Under the pieces are notes generated by a model. The model was not told the DNA's origin. It ran no database searches and saw nothing but the letters and a program-made list of their open reading frames with translations. Shown piece by piece: positions 36,606 to 47,319 of a stretch of DNA of 64,000 nt. The DNA is from Bosea sp. Tri-49 (GTDB lineage Bacteria; Pseudomonadota; Alphaproteobacteria; Rhizobiales; Beijerinckiaceae): positions 3,162,001-3,226,000 of the forward strand of contig NZ_CP017946.1 in assembly GCF_003952665.1 (NCBI RefSeq), given 5' to 3'. A program made the position numbers and the translations under genes. Position 1 is the stretch's first letter. The number at the start of each line of letters is the position of its first letter.

Positions 36606-37355
36606 TCAGACCGCCCCATACGGCCCGAAACGGCCCACGAAGCGGTGGCGACCGCCGGGATAGAGCAATCGCACGGCGGTGATCGGGTCGGCCTGGTTCC
36701 AGGTCCGGCGCTCGACCAAGAGGCAGGGCTCGCCGGCGCCGATTTTCAGCAGCTCGGCTTCCTGTGGCTCGGCCGCGACCGCGCTGATCGCGTGCTCGGC
36801 CTGGCTCCAGAGGCTGTTCTGAAGCAGCCAGTCGCCCGGCGGCGTCTCAGCAAAGGTCTGGTCCGCGACCTGCGGCATGGTCGCAAGGTGGATCACCCGA
36901 TCCTCCAGCACATGCGGGGCGCCATCGGCGAAATGCAGCAAAGTCAGATACGCGACATTGGCCGAGCGGCCGAGCTCGAAGCGAGCGGCGAGCTCGCGCT
37001 GCGCCTTGCCGTCACGCCGTTGCAGGATGCGATAGCTGTAGGCCTGCCCGAGCTCGCGAACCTCCTGCGGGATCGAGAGGATGTCGAGCATGGCGTGGCT
37101 CGCCGGCGGGCTCGCGACGATCGTACCCGAGCGGCGCCGGCGCTTGATCAGCCCCTCGCGGGCAAGCTGCGCGAGCGCCCGATGCACGGTCATGCGCGAG
37201 GCGCCAAGCCGCTCCATCAGCGCGTGCTCGGGCGGCACCGCCGTCCCGGGCGGCCAGGTGCCGGCCAGGATCAGATCGCGGACGGCGCGACGAATCTGGT
37301 CATAGAGCGGACCGGCTCCATCCAGCGTCACGGCATCGATCTGAGTGGCTGACAT
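36606..37355 (-). CDS. hutC: Histidine utilization repressor, GntR family
   Basis: The 249-residue regulator has an N-terminal winged-helix domain (GPLYDQIRRAVRDLILAGTW, ALMERLGASRMTVHRALAQL, then REGLIKRRRRSGTIV) and a C-terminal UbiC-type ligand domain (YLTLLHFADGAPHVLEDRVI). HutC represses hut genes until urocanate binds. It lies 14 bases after hutF in the same operon, so it controls its own expression through the palindromes at 38756-38793. GGGAGCCC precedes the ATG. Confidence 0.93.
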   Translation of the reverse strand: MSATQIDAVTLDGAGPLYDQIRRAVRDLILAGTWPPGTAVPPEHALMERLGASRMTVHRALAQLAREGLIKRRRRSGTIVASPPASHAMLDILSIPQEVRELGQAYSYRILQRRDGKAQRELAARFELGRSANVAYLTLLHFADGAPHVLEDRVIHLATMPQVADQTFAETPPGDWLLQNSLWSQAEHAISAVAAEPQEAELLKIGAGEPCLLVERRTWNQADPITAVRLLYPGGRHRFVGRFGPYGAV

Positions 37356-37369
37356 GGGCTCCCTGACTC

Positions 37370-38737
37370 TCAGGCGAGGAGATTGCGGATCACCTGGCCA
37401 TAGCGGGCAGCGATGCGGGCGCGGTCAATGTGGCGGCCGGCGCTGACCACAGGCTTTCCACCGACGATGACCTCCGCGACCGGCAGAGCGGGAGCGGCGA
37501 AGATCGCACTGTCGAGGGCGAAGTCGCCGCCTTTGCCGACGATGGCGGGATGCTCGGCATCGAGCGTGACGAGGTCGGCGCGATGGCCGACAGCGATCGC
37601 GCCGACGCTGCGCCCGCAAGCCTGGGCGCCGCCGGCGCAGGCGTCCCGCCAGAGCCTCAAGCCCGCCGATATACCGGGTTGCGCCCAGAGCGCACGCCGC
37701 CGATCGCGCAGGCGCTGCGAATATTCGAGCATGCGCAATTCACCGCCTGCCCCGATCTCGACATTGGAATCGCTGCCGACGCCGATGCGCCCGCCCCTCT
37801 CGCGGTAGCGCACGCCATCGAAGATGCCGTCGCCGAGATTGGCCTCGGTGATCGGGCACAGGCCCGCGACCGCACCGGATAGCGCCATCGCATCACGCTC
37901 GGCATCGCTGAGATGGGTGGCGTGGATCAGGCACCAGCGCTCATCGACCGCGACGTTCTGCATGAGAAGCTCGACCGGGCGGCAGCCGGTGATGGCGAGG
38001 CTTTCCTCGACCTCGCGGGTCTGCTCGGCGACATGGATGTGCAGCGGCACGCTCCGGCGCAGTTGCGTGATCCAGCCGAGGTCTTCAAGCGCCACCGCCC
38101 GCAGCGAATGCGGCGCAAGGCCGACGCGGGCGTCCGGCAGGCTGGCGACCGCCTTCTCGCTGCCCTCGATCAGGCGCGCATAGGCATCGCGATCGTTGAG
38201 GAAGCGGCGCTGGCCGGGCGCGGCCGGCGCGCTGCCGAAATTGCCGTAGCGATAGAGCACCGGCAGCAGGGTCAGCCCGATGCCAGCCTCGTCAGCTGCC
38301 GCCGCGATCGCCGCGCCCATCGCGGCGATGTCGCCATAGGCACGTCCATCCTTGTCATGATGCAGGTAGTGGAATTCGGCGAGCGCGGTGAAGCCGCCTT
38401 CCAGCATCTCGACCATGGCCTGGGCCGCGATGGCCTGGACGTCGTCCGGGTTCAGCCGGTCGAGGAAGCGGTACATCACCTCGCGCCAGGTCCAGAAGGA
38501 ATCCTCGGAGGCGCCGCGCCGCTCGGCGAGGCCCGCCATGCCGCGCTGGAAGGTGTGGCTGTGCAGATTGGGCAGGCCGGGCAGCGCGAGACCTGCGAGT
38601 TTCGTCGCACCCACAGGCGCCGCCTGCCCTGCCGCGACCGACATGATCACTCCATGATCAAGCGTCAGCGTGACATCCTCGGCGAAGCCCTCGGGCAGCA
38701 GCGCCTGGGCGAGATGCAGTGTCGTATGTCCGGTCAC
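37370..38737 (-). CDS. hutF: Formimidoylglutamate deiminase
   Basis: The 455-residue amidohydrolase-fold enzyme converts N-formimidoyl-L-glutamate to N-formyl-L-glutamate and ammonia, the step that marks the five-enzyme histidine pathway. Metal-binding motifs are [19 protein letters not shown] near residue 55, [14 protein letters not shown] near 233, LIHATHLSD near 268 and [17 protein letters not shown] near 308. I place the start at GTG 38737 with GAGGA 7 bases upstream. ATG and TTG codons further up (38761, 38767) fall inside the first operator palindrome and have no ribosome-binding site. Confidence 0.92.
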   Translation of the reverse strand: MTGHTTLHLAQALLPEGFAEDVTLTLDHGVIMSVAAGQAAPVGATKLAGLALPGLPNLHSHTFQRGMAGLAERRGASEDSFWTWREVMYRFLDRLNPDDVQAIAAQAMVEMLEGGFTALAEFHYLHHDKDGRAYGDIAAMGAAIAAAADEAGIGLTLLPVLYRYGNFGSAPAAPGQRRFLNDRDAYARLIEGSEKAVASLPDARVGLAPHSLRAVALEDLGWITQLRRSVPLHIHVAEQTREVEESLAITGCRPVELLMQNVAVDERWCLIHATHLSDAERDAMALSGAVAGLCPITEANLGDGIFDGVRYRERGGRIGVGSDSNVEIGAGGELRMLEYSQRLRDRRRALWAQPGISAGLRLWRDACAGGAQACGRSVGAIAVGHRADLVTLDAEHPAIVGKGGDFALDSAIFAAPALPVAEVIVGGKPVVSAGRHIDRARIAARYGQVIRNLLA

Positions 38738-38755
38738 GCTGGCGTCCTCGTTTAA

Positions 38756-38767
38756 TTGCATATGCAA
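38756..38767. promoter_or_regulatory. Probable HutC operator, copy 1
   Basis: TTGCATATGCAA is a perfect 12-base palindrome located just upstream of the hutF start. An identical copy lies with its centre 26 bases away. GntR/HutC-family operators are palindromes of this size, and the position between the divergent hutF-hutC and hutI-HGUD operons fits control of both. Confidence 0.75.
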
Positions 38768-38781
38768 ATGAAGCTTGCTAT

Positions 38782-38793
38782 TTGCATATGCAA
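38782..38793. promoter_or_regulatory. Probable HutC operator, copy 2
   Basis: A second identical TTGCATATGCAA palindrome, embedded in an A+T-rich stretch that probably contains the hutI promoter. The two copies are 26 bases centre to centre, about two and a half helical turns. Confidence 0.75.
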
Positions 38794-38838
38794 TTGTCTA
38801 GCATAGCCATAAGGCAAATGAAGTCGAGAGGAGGCGAC

Positions 38839-40062
38839 GTGGCGACGACCCCTTCCAACAGCAACCGAGTGTGGACCAACGCACGGCTCGCGACCATGGC
38901 GGCCGATGCAAACACGCCCTATGGCGCGATCGAGGACGGCGTCGTCATCGCCCGTGACGGCCGCATCGTCTTCGCCGGCCCACGCTCGGAGGCGCTCGCC
39001 TTCGGCAGCGCCGAGGTGATCGATTGCGAGGAGCGCTGGATCACCCCTGGACTGATCGATTGCCATACCCATCTCGTCTATGGCGGCGACCGCGCCCACG
39101 AATTCGAGCTTCGCCTCAAAGGCGCGAGCTATGAGGAGATTGCCCGCGCCGGCGGCGGCATCGTCTCCAGCGTCAAGGCGACGCGCGCGGCGAGCGAGGA
39201 CGAGCTCTTCGCCAGCGCCGACAAGCGCCTGTCCGCGCTGCTCGCCGAGGGCGTCACCACGGTCGAGATCAAGTCGGGCTACGGGCTCGACACCGACAGC
39301 GAGGTCAAGGTGCTCGCGGTCGCCCGCCGGCTCGGACGCGAGCGTCCGGTCGGAGTGCAGACCACCTTCCTCGGCGCCCATGCCGTGCCGGCCGAGTTCA
39401 AGGGCCGCTCCGGCGACTATATCGACCTCGTCTGTGGTCCCATGCTCGATGCGATCGCAGGGCAGAAGCTCGCCGACGCCGTCGATGTCTTCTGCGAGGG
39501 CATCGCCTTCTCGCCGGAGGAGACCGCGCGCGTCTTCACCGCCGCCAAGGCGAAGGGCCTGGCCGTCAAGATCCATGCCGAGCAGCTCTCCAATCTCGGC
39601 GGCGCGGCGCTGGCGGCCGGCTTCGGCGCGCTCTCGGCCGACCATCTCGAACATCTCGACGAAGCCGGCGTGATCGCCATGGCCAAGGCCGGCACCGTCG
39701 CGGTCGTCTTGCCCGGCGCTTTCTACTTCCTGCGCGAGACGGTGAAGCCGCCGATCGAACTCCTGCGCCAGCATGGCGTGCCGATCGCGCTCGCCACCGA
39801 TGCCAATCCCGGCACCTCGCCGCTGACCTCGCCGCTGCTGACCATGAACATGGGCTGCACCCTGTTCCGGCTAACGCCAGAGGAGGCGCTGGCCGGCATG
39901 ACCCGCAATGCTGCACTCGCCCTCGGACTTCAGGACGAGATCGGCACGCTGGAGGCCGGCAAAGCCTGCGATCTCGCGATCTGGGAGATCGAGCGCCCGG
40001 CCGAGCTTGCCTACCGCATCGGCTTCAACCCGCTTCACGCCCGCATTCGGAACGGACAATGA
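38839..40062 (+). CDS. hutI: Imidazolonepropionase
   Basis: The 407-residue metal-dependent enzyme hydrolyses 4-imidazolone-5-propionate to N-formimidoylglutamate. Motifs are [20 protein letters not shown] near residue 67, [16 protein letters not shown] near 143, the [13 protein letters not shown] segment near 176, [16 protein letters not shown] near 244 and [12 protein letters not shown] near 316. The start is GTG 38839, with AGGAGG just upstream, giving the usual family length. An ATG at 38818 in the same frame lacks a good site. The stop overlaps hutH by four bases. Confidence 0.94.
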   Translation: MATTPSNSNRVWTNARLATMAADANTPYGAIEDGVVIARDGRIVFAGPRSEALAFGSAEVIDCEERWITPGLIDCHTHLVYGGDRAHEFELRLKGASYEEIARAGGGIVSSVKATRAASEDELFASADKRLSALLAEGVTTVEIKSGYGLDTDSEVKVLAVARRLGRERPVGVQTTFLGAHAVPAEFKGRSGDYIDLVCGPMLDAIAGQKLADAVDVFCEGIAFSPEETARVFTAAKAKGLAVKIHAEQLSNLGGAALAAGFGALSADHLEHLDEAGVIAMAKAGTVAVVLPGAFYFLRETVKPPIELLRQHGVPIALATDANPGTSPLTSPLLTMNMGCTLFRLTPEEALAGMTRNAALALGLQDEIGTLEAGKACDLAIWEIERPAELAYRIGFNPLHARIRNGQ

Positions 40063-41585
40063 CCACACACTCTCTCACTCCCGGCGAGGCCCGCCTCGCC
40101 GATTGGCGCCATGTCCTCGACGGCGCCACCGTCTCTCTTTCCGAGACCGGCGCGATCGCCGCCGCGCAGGCGATCGTCGACGACATCGTCGCCGCCGGCA
40201 CCGTGACCTATGGCGTCAACACCGGCTTCGGCAAGCTCGCCAGCGTCCGCATCGCCGACAACGATCTCGCGACCCTGCAGCGCAACCTTATCCTCTCGCA
40301 TGCGGTCGGCACCGGCCCTGCCCTGCCGGACGAGGTCGTCGCGCTGATCCTCGCCATGAAGGCAGCTAGCTTGGCGCGCGGCGCGTCGGGCGTGCGTCCC
40401 GTCGTGGTCGAGGCGCTGGTCGGCGCGCTCAAGGCCGGCGCGCTGCCGGTGGTGCCGGCCAAGGGCTCGGTCGGCGCCTCCGGCGACCTCGCCCCGCTCG
40501 CCCATCTCACCGCCGCGCTGATGGGCGTCGGCGAGATCAGGCTGAAGGGCGAAGTCCTGCCGGCCGCCGAGGCGCTGAAGCGGATCGGCCAGGCGCCGCT
40601 GGCGCTCGGCGCCAAGGAAGGCCTGGCGCTGATCAACGGCACGCAGGTCTCGGCCTCGCTGGCGCTGACCGGCCTCGCCAGCGTCGCCCGCGTCTTCGAT
40701 GCGGCGCTGATCGCCGGCGCGCTCTCGGTCGATGCGCTGAAGGGCTCCGATACGCCGTTCGATCCACGCATCCAGCAGCTGCGCGGCCAGCCCGGCCAGA
40801 TCAAGGTGGCGGCGACGCTGCTCCAGCTGATCGCCGGCAGCGAAATTCGCGAGAGCCATCGCTTCGGCGATTCCAAGGTCCAGGACCCCTATTCGCTGCG
40901 CTGCCAGCCGCAGGTGATGGGCGCGGTGCGCGATCTACTCGCCAACGTCGCCGCGACGCTTACGATCGAGGCCAATGCCGTCACCGACAATCCGCTGGTG
41001 CTCGGACCGGGCGAGATCGTCTCGGGCGGCAATTTCCACGCCGAGCCGGTCGCCTTCGCCGCCGACATGCTGGCGATGGGCGTCTGCGAGATCGGCAATC
41101 TCGCCGAGCGTCGCATCGCCCTGCTGGTCGATCCCGTGATGAGCGGCCTGCCGCCCTTCCTCGCCCGCGATGCCGGCCTCAACTCCGGCTTCATGATCGC
41201 GCAGGTGACGGCCGCGGCGCTGGCCTCCGAGAACAAGCAGAGGGCCTATCCGGCTTCGGTCGACACCATCCCGACCTCGGCCAATCAGGAAGACCATGTC
41301 TCGATGGCGACGCATGGCGCCTTCCGCCTGATCGAGATGGCGAAGAACGCGGCGAGCATCATCGCGGTCGAATTGATGGCAGCGGCCGAGGCGATCGAGC
41401 ATCACCGGCCGCTGAAGACCTCGCCGCGACTCGAGCCAGTGCTCGCGCTGATCCGCGAAAAAATCGCGCCGCTGACCGAGGATCGCTACCTCGCGCCCGA
41501 CCTCGCCGCCGCAACCGAGCTCGTGCTCTCGGGCGCACTTGGCAAAGCGGCGGGCGTCGACAGCTTCGCGGAACTCTCGGCATGA
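40059..41585 (+). CDS. hutH: Histidine ammonia-lyase
   Basis: The 508-residue enzyme removes ammonia from L-histidine to form urocanate. The Ala140-Ser141-Gly142 triad in [15 protein letters not shown] cyclises into the MIO electrophile. [15 protein letters not shown] near residue 51 holds the active-site tyrosine region, and [14 protein letters not shown] and the HQ-type [12 protein letters not shown] segment are present. Its ATG overlaps the hutI stop and its own stop overlaps hutG, so the whole run is translationally coupled. Confidence 0.96.
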   Translation: MTTHSLTPGEARLADWRHVLDGATVSLSETGAIAAAQAIVDDIVAAGTVTYGVNTGFGKLASVRIADNDLATLQRNLILSHAVGTGPALPDEVVALILAMKAASLARGASGVRPVVVEALVGALKAGALPVVPAKGSVGASGDLAPLAHLTAALMGVGEIRLKGEVLPAAEALKRIGQAPLALGAKEGLALINGTQVSASLALTGLASVARVFDAALIAGALSVDALKGSDTPFDPRIQQLRGQPGQIKVAATLLQLIAGSEIRESHRFGDSKVQDPYSLRCQPQVMGAVRDLLANVAATLTIEANAVTDNPLVLGPGEIVSGGNFHAEPVAFAADMLAMGVCEIGNLAERRIALLVDPVMSGLPPFLARDAGLNSGFMIAQVTAAALASENKQRAYPASVDTIPTSANQEDHVSMATHGAFRLIEMAKNAASIIAVELMAAAEAIEHHRPLKTSPRLEPVLALIREKIAPLTEDRYLAPDLAAATELVLSGALGKAAGVDSFAELSA

Positions 41586-42391
41586 GCGCCGAGATCGTCT
41601 CCGTCACGCGCGGTTCGTCGCCGCTCGTCCTGTCGATGCCGCATCCCGGCACCGGCCTGCCGGCCGAGGTCGCAGCGCAGCTCAATGCGCGCGGCAGCCA
41701 AGTCGAGGATACCGACTGGCATATGCGCCAGCTCTACGCCTTCGCCGAGCGCTTCCAGCCGACGATCGTCGAGGCCGGGCTGTCGCGTTTCGTCATCGAC
41801 CTCAACCGCGATCCTGCCGGCATCTCGCTCTATCCCGGCCAGGCGACGACCGAGCTGGTGCCGATCACGACCTTCGATGGCGCGCCGATCTGGCAGACGG
41901 CGCCCGACGAAGCCGAGATCGCCCGCCGGCGTGAGGCTTACTTCCAGCCCTATCACGCAGCGCTCGCCGCCGAGATCGAGCACGCCAAAGCCCAGTACGG
42001 CTTCTGCCTGCTCTGGGACTGCCACTCGATCAAATCGGTGATCCCGCGCCTGTTTCCGGGTACGCTGCCGACGCTCAATCTCGGCACCAATTCAGGCGTG
42101 AGCGCGGCGCCTTCCGTCGAGGCTGCGGCTGCTACGGCCATGGCCGGCAGCGCCTTCAGCCAGGTGGTCAACGGCCGCTTCAAGGGCGGCTGGATCACCC
42201 GCCATTACGGACGTCCGGCCGAGCACGTTCACGCGCTCCAGATGGAGATCGCACTCTCGGCCTATCTCGATAATGAAACCACGCCCTGGACCTTCGCCCC
42301 GGCGAAGGCAGCCAGCCTGCAAGCCACCCTTTCCGCCATGATCGAGGCCGCGCTCGCCGCCGCCACCCAGCTCGAACGGAGCAAGCCATGA
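41582..42391 (+). CDS. hutG: N-formylglutamate amidohydrolase (deformylase)
   Basis: The 269-residue hydrolase converts N-formylglutamate to glutamate and formate, the last step in the HutF branch. Family features are [14 protein letters not shown] near residue 17, [14 protein letters not shown] near 41, [17 protein letters not shown] near 70, [10 protein letters not shown] near 143 and [14 protein letters not shown] near 197. The start overlaps hutH and the end overlaps hutU (ATGA at each junction). This is the formylglutamate deformylase type, not the arginase-like formiminoglutamase also called HutG in other bacteria. Confidence 0.93.
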   Translation: MSAEIVSVTRGSSPLVLSMPHPGTGLPAEVAAQLNARGSQVEDTDWHMRQLYAFAERFQPTIVEAGLSRFVIDLNRDPAGISLYPGQATTELVPITTFDGAPIWQTAPDEAEIARRREAYFQPYHAALAAEIEHAKAQYGFCLLWDCHSIKSVIPRLFPGTLPTLNLGTNSGVSAAPSVEAAAATAMAGSAFSQVVNGRFKGGWITRHYGRPAEHVHALQMEIALSAYLDNETTPWTFAPAKAASLQATLSAMIEAALAAATQLERSKP

Positions 42392-44055
42392 CCCGCATCG
42401 ACAATAGCCGCGTCATCCGCAGCCCCCACGGCAACGAGCGCAGCGCCAAGTCCTGGCTGACCGAAGCTGCGCTGCGCATGCTGATGAATAATCTCGACCC
42501 GGATGTCGCCGAAAAACCCGGCGAACTCGTGGTCTATGGCGGTATCGGCCGCGCCGCCCGGACCTGGGAGGATTTCGACCGGATCTGCGCCTCGCTCCGT
42601 TCGCTTGAGGCCGACGAGACCCTGCTGGTCCAGTCCGGCAAGCCGGTCGGCATCTTCAAGACGCATGCGGACGCGCCGCGCGTGCTGATCGCGAACTCGA
42701 ACCTCGTCCCGGCCTATGCCAATTGGGAGCATTTCCATCATCTCGATAAGCTCGGGCTGATGATGTACGGCCAGATGACGGCCGGCTCCTGGATCTATAT
42801 CGGCACGCAGGGCATCGTTCAGGGCACTTACGAGACCTTCGTCGAGGTCGGGCGCCAGCACTATAATGGCAGCCTCAAGGGCAAGTGGATCCTGACCGGC
42901 GGCTTAGGCGGCATGGGCGGCGCCCAGCCGCTGGCCGCGACCATGGCCGGCGCCTCGATGATCGCCGTCGAGTGCAAGCCGTCCTCGATCGATTTCCGCC
43001 TGCGCACCCGCTATCTCGACGAGAAGGCCGACAGCGTCGACGAGGCCCTGAAGATCATCGAAGCCGCCCATGCCAAGGGCAAGGCCGTCTCGGTCGGCGT
43101 GCTCGGCAACGCCGCCGAGATCTTCCCCGACATGGTCCGGCGCGGCATCCGCCCAGACGTCGTCACCGACCAGACCTCGGCGCATGACCCGCTCAACGGC
43201 TACCTGCCGGCCGGCTGGACGCTGGAAGAATGGGAGGAGCGCCGGGAGCGCGACCCGGCCGGCACGATCGAGGCCGCCAAGAAGTCGATGGCCGAGCACG
43301 TCAAGGCGATGCTCGACTTCCAGAAGATGGGCGTTCCGACGCTCGACTACGGCAACAACATCCGCCAGATGGCGAAGGATATGGGCGTCGACAACGCCTT
43401 CGACTTCCCGGGCTTCGTGCCGGCCTATATCCGCCCGCTGTTCTGCCGCGGCATCGGCCCGTTCCGCTGGGCCGCCCTGTCGGGCGATCCCGAGGACATC
43501 TACCGCACCGACCAGCGCGTAAAGGAGCTGCTTCCGGACGACAAGCACCTGCACAACTGGCTCGACATGGCGCGCGAGCGCATCCAATTCCAGGGCCTGC
43601 CGGCGCGCATCTGCTGGGTCGGCCTCGGGGACAGGCACCGGCTCGGCCTCGCCTTCAACGAGATGGTGGCCAAGGGCGAGGTCAAGGCGCCGATCGTGAT
43701 CGGCCGCGACCATCTCGATTCCGGCTCGGTCGCCTCGCCCAACCGCGAGACTGAGGCGATGAAGGACGGCTCGGACGCTGTCTCCGACTGGCCGCTGCTC
43801 AACGCCCTGCTGAACACGGCGGGCGGCGCGACCTGGGTCTCGCTGCACCATGGCGGCGGCGTCGGCATGGGCTATTCGCAGCATTCGGGCGTCGTCATCG
43901 TCGCCGACGGCACGCCCGAGGCGGCCAAGCGCCTGGAGCGCGTGCTCTGGAACGACCCCGCCACCGGCGTGATGCGCCATGCCGATGCCGGCTACGACAT
44001 CGCGCTCGACTGCGCCCGGGAGAAGGGCCTGAAGCTGCCGGGGATTCTGGGCTGA
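42388..44055 (+). CDS. hutU: Urocanate hydratase
   Basis: The 555-residue NAD+-dependent enzyme hydrates urocanate to imidazolonepropionate. The nucleotide-binding part includes [20 protein letters not shown] near residue 170 and [18 protein letters not shown] near 235. The catalytic cysteine is Cys409 in [39 protein letters not shown] near 490 is a family signature. It overlaps hutG by four bases. A 123-base palindromic repeat separates it from hutD. Confidence 0.96.
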   Translation: MTRIDNSRVIRSPHGNERSAKSWLTEAALRMLMNNLDPDVAEKPGELVVYGGIGRAARTWEDFDRICASLRSLEADETLLVQSGKPVGIFKTHADAPRVLIANSNLVPAYANWEHFHHLDKLGLMMYGQMTAGSWIYIGTQGIVQGTYETFVEVGRQHYNGSLKGKWILTGGLGGMGGAQPLAATMAGASMIAVECKPSSIDFRLRTRYLDEKADSVDEALKIIEAAHAKGKAVSVGVLGNAAEIFPDMVRRGIRPDVVTDQTSAHDPLNGYLPAGWTLEEWEERRERDPAGTIEAAKKSMAEHVKAMLDFQKMGVPTLDYGNNIRQMAKDMGVDNAFDFPGFVPAYIRPLFCRGIGPFRWAALSGDPEDIYRTDQRVKELLPDDKHLHNWLDMARERIQFQGLPARICWVGLGDRHRLGLAFNEMVAKGEVKAPIVIGRDHLDSGSVASPNRETEAMKDGSDAVSDWPLLNALLNTAGGATWVSLHHGGGVGMGYSQHSGVVIVADGTPEAAKRLERVLWNDPATGVMRHADAGYDIALDCAREKGLKLPGILG

Positions 44056-44062
44056 ACCCACG

Positions 44063-44185
44063 TGTCATTCCGGGGCTCCGCGCAGCGGAGAACCCGGAAC
44101 CCACGACTGGGCGAGCCTGACCTGACCATCACGTTGCATCCCGTCGTGGGTTCCGGGCTCGCCCTTCGGGCGCCCCGGAATGACA
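44063..44185. repeat. Nested palindromic mosaic repeat between hutU and hutD
   Basis: Outer arms TGTCATTCCGGGG (44063-44075) and CCCCGGAATGACA (44173-44185) pair perfectly over 13 bp; inner arms CCCGGAACCCACGAC (44093-44107) and GTCGTGGGTTCCGGG (44143-44157) pair perfectly over 15 bp. Short GC hairpins sit in the spacers. The layout resembles dispersed mosaic elements of rhizobia and relatives and the repeat at 11355-11462. It begins 8 bases after the hutU stop and may partly uncouple hutD from the operon. Confidence 0.85.
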
Positions 44186-44217
44186 AGGGTGGCCGCTTGA
44201 ATTCGAAGGACCGTTCC

Positions 44218-44796
44218 ATGCGCATCATCCGCGCCGCCGACTGCCTGGTCATGCCGTGGAAGAACGGCGGCGGGACGACGACCGAGATCGCGGTCGCGCC
44301 CGAAGGCGCCTCGCTTGATGATTTCGACTGGCGCATCAGCATGGCCCATGTCGGACAGGACGGGCCGTTCTCGTCCTTCCCCGGCATCGACCGGACGCTA
44401 TCGGTGCTGACCGGCGCTGGCATCACACTGGTCTTCGGCGATGGCGAGCGCGTCAGGCTGGATCGCACCAGCGCGCCCTACCCCTTCGCCGCCGACCGGG
44501 CGGTCGACGGGCTGCTGGCCAGCGGGCCGATCGACGATCTCAATGTGATGAGCCGACGCGGCCGCTGGCGGCACCGGGTCGAGCGTCTCTCCGGTGCAGG
44601 CTCGCTCAGCGCAGCTGAAGGCCTGCTGGTGCTGGCCGCCCGCAGGGGCGACTGGCTGGCGAACGGCGCGAAGCTTGCCGCCGGTGACAACGCGGTTCTC
44701 GACGCGCCGGCGCGCGTCGAGCTTACGGTGAGTGGCAGCGAGGCTGAACTTTATGCGGTTCGGTTGACGATGGAGGCGCGGGGAACCCTCTCCTGA
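44218..44796 (+). CDS. hutD: HutD family protein
   Basis: The 192-residue cupin-fold protein begins MRIIRAADCLVMPWKNGGGT, the family opening, followed by TTEIAVAP and FDWRISMAHVGQDGPFSSFP with GIDRTLSVLTG. HutD is found with hut genes, appears to limit or tune the pathway in Pseudomonas, and has no settled biochemical activity. GAAGGA lies 7 bases before the ATG. It is the last hut gene, 162 bases after hutU, and its stop lies inside the left stem of the repeat at 44785-44922. Confidence 0.9.
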   Translation: MRIIRAADCLVMPWKNGGGTTTEIAVAPEGASLDDFDWRISMAHVGQDGPFSSFPGIDRTLSVLTGAGITLVFGDGERVRLDRTSAPYPFAADRAVDGLLASGPIDDLNVMSRRGRWRHRVERLSGAGSLSAAEGLLVLAARRGDWLANGAKLAAGDNAVLDAPARVELTVSGSEAELYAVRLTMEARGTLS

Positions 44797-44922
44797 AAGG
44801 AGAGGGTAGGGTGAGGTGTTCGGGAGGGATATCGCGAGCCTCAACACATCCGCGGTCAGCGCTCACGCAACTGGTCGAGCCGCCTACACCTCACCCCTAC
44901 CCCTCTCCTTACAAGAGAGGGG
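44785..44922. repeat. Long inverted repeat of CCCTCTCC / CCTCACCC type
   Basis: A 10-bp hairpin ACCCTCTCCT-gaa-AGGAGAGGGT (44785-44807) overlaps the hutD stop. The following AGGGTGAGGTGT (44808-44819) is complementary to ACACCTCACCC (44886-44896), and CCCTCTC/GAGAGGG (44901-44907, 44915-44921) forms a second hairpin. The two halves are thus inverted copies about 65 bases apart. Elements with CCTCACCC-TACCC-TCTCC are dispersed in many alphaproteobacterial genomes. It lies between convergent hutD and a citrate synthase gene. Confidence 0.75.
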
Positions 44923-44979
44923 ATCCCGCGCGTGGCCCCTCTATCCTAGCCCACTGGAGCATGGCGGCTGCGGCGTACT

Positions 44980-46056
44980 TCAAGCCGCCTGCCGCGGCTG
45001 CGGGCCGACATAGACCGATTGCGGCCGGATCAAGCGACCGGTCTCGATCTGCTCGCGGGCATGGGCGAGCCAGCCGGTAGTGCGGCCGAGCGCGAAGACG
45101 CAGGTGAAGGCCTCGGGCGGGAAGCCGAGCGCCTCCAGCAGCAGCGCCGTGTAGAACTCGACATTGGTTTCGAGCGAGCGGCCGGGCTTGCGCTCGCGCA
45201 GGATGGCGAGCGCCGCCTGCTCGACCGCCTCGGCATGGCGCAGGCGCCCGGCATCGGCGCCGAGCTTCGCAATCGCCTGCTTCAACGCGTCGGCACGCGG
45301 GTCGCGGACACGATAGATGCGATGGCCGAAGCCCATAAGGCGCTCGCCGCGGTCGAGAGCATCTTCCAGCCAGGCGCGGGCATTGGCCGGCTCGCCGATC
45401 GCATCGAGCATCTCGATCACCGGCCCCGGCGCACCGCCATGCAGCGGTCCCTTGAGCGCGCTGATCCCGGCGAGCACGGCCGAGACCAGCCCGGCCCGGG
45501 TCGAGGCGACGACGCGCGCGGCGAAGGTCGAGGCGTTGAGGCCGTGATCGGCGACAGTGACGAGATAGGTGTCGAGCGCTGCCGCCTGTGCTGCCGTCGG
45601 CGCTTCGCCGCGCAACATGCGCAGCGTATCGGCCGCCTGCGACAGCGTCGCATCAGGCGCGATCGGGGCGAGGCCACGCTGCTTGCGCACGGCGGCAGCA
45701 GTGAAGACGGCCGGCGCGGCGAGCAGCTTGAGCGCGGTGTCGGGCCCTTCGCCATCGGCGATCTGTGCGGTCCAGGCGCGAATCGCTTCGACCGGTCCGA
45801 GATCGGCGGAGAGTGCTGTGCCCTCGACGATGCCGAAGAGATCCGCGCGAGCCTTGCCGAGCGCTGCCGAGAGCTCGCGCCCCTGCGGTAAGCCCGGCAG
45901 CAAGCCGTCGAACATCAGCGCCGCCATCTCCTCGAAGCTGGTGCGGCCAGCAAGCTCGGCGAGGCTGTGGCCGCGGATCACCAGGCGGCCGGCAGCGCCG
46001 TCGACCTCGGAGAGCACGGTATGGGCGGCAACGACGTCATCGAGACCATCGGACAT
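44980..46056 (-). CDS. Citrate synthase family protein (paralogue 1)
   Basis: The 358-residue protein is short for a housekeeping citrate synthase (about 430) and fits the citrate/2-methylcitrate synthase subgroup. Motifs are NASTFAARVVASTRAGLVSA near residue 167, ALKGPLHGGAPGPVIEMLD with the first catalytic His, GFGHRIYRVRDPRADALK with the second, and SLETNVEFYTALLLEALG, where the usual catalytic Asp is Glu. It condenses oxaloacetate with an acyl-CoA; which acyl-CoA is unknown. It diverges from a second citrate synthase paralogue with an 81-base gap, and the two genes are probably co-regulated. Confidence 0.88.
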   Translation of the reverse strand: MSDGLDDVVAAHTVLSEVDGAAGRLVIRGHSLAELAGRTSFEEMAALMFDGLLPGLPQGRELSAALGKARADLFGIVEGTALSADLGPVEAIRAWTAQIADGEGPDTALKLLAAPAVFTAAAVRKQRGLAPIAPDATLSQAADTLRMLRGEAPTAAQAAALDTYLVTVADHGLNASTFAARVVASTRAGLVSAVLAGISALKGPLHGGAPGPVIEMLDAIGEPANARAWLEDALDRGERLMGFGHRIYRVRDPRADALKQAIAKLGADAGRLRHAEAVEQAALAILRERKPGRSLETNVEFYTALLLEALGFPPEAFTCVFALGRTTGWLAHAREQIETGRLIRPQSVYVGPQPRQAA

Positions 46057-46125
46057 GAGCTGAAACTCCTCGAAACACTCGCCTTGAGGATCGGCCTCCG
46101 TACTGCTAGAATCAATCTTGAACAA

Positions 46126-46131
46126 TATAAT
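46126..46131 (+). promoter_or_regulatory. -10 element of the HTH-citrate synthase gene; possible leaderless start
   Basis: A perfect TATAAT lies 6 bases before the ATG at 46138, so transcription would begin at or next to the start codon. No Shine-Dalgarno is present in that space, which fits a leaderless message. The region also has CAATAT repeated at 46123-46128 and 46132-46137, a possible binding site. No good -35 is seen. Confidence 0.5.
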
Positions 46132-46137
46132 CAATAT

Positions 46138-47292
<1,155 letters not shown>

Positions 47293-47319
47293 GAACCGCG
47301 CGCCGGCGAGAAGGCGACG

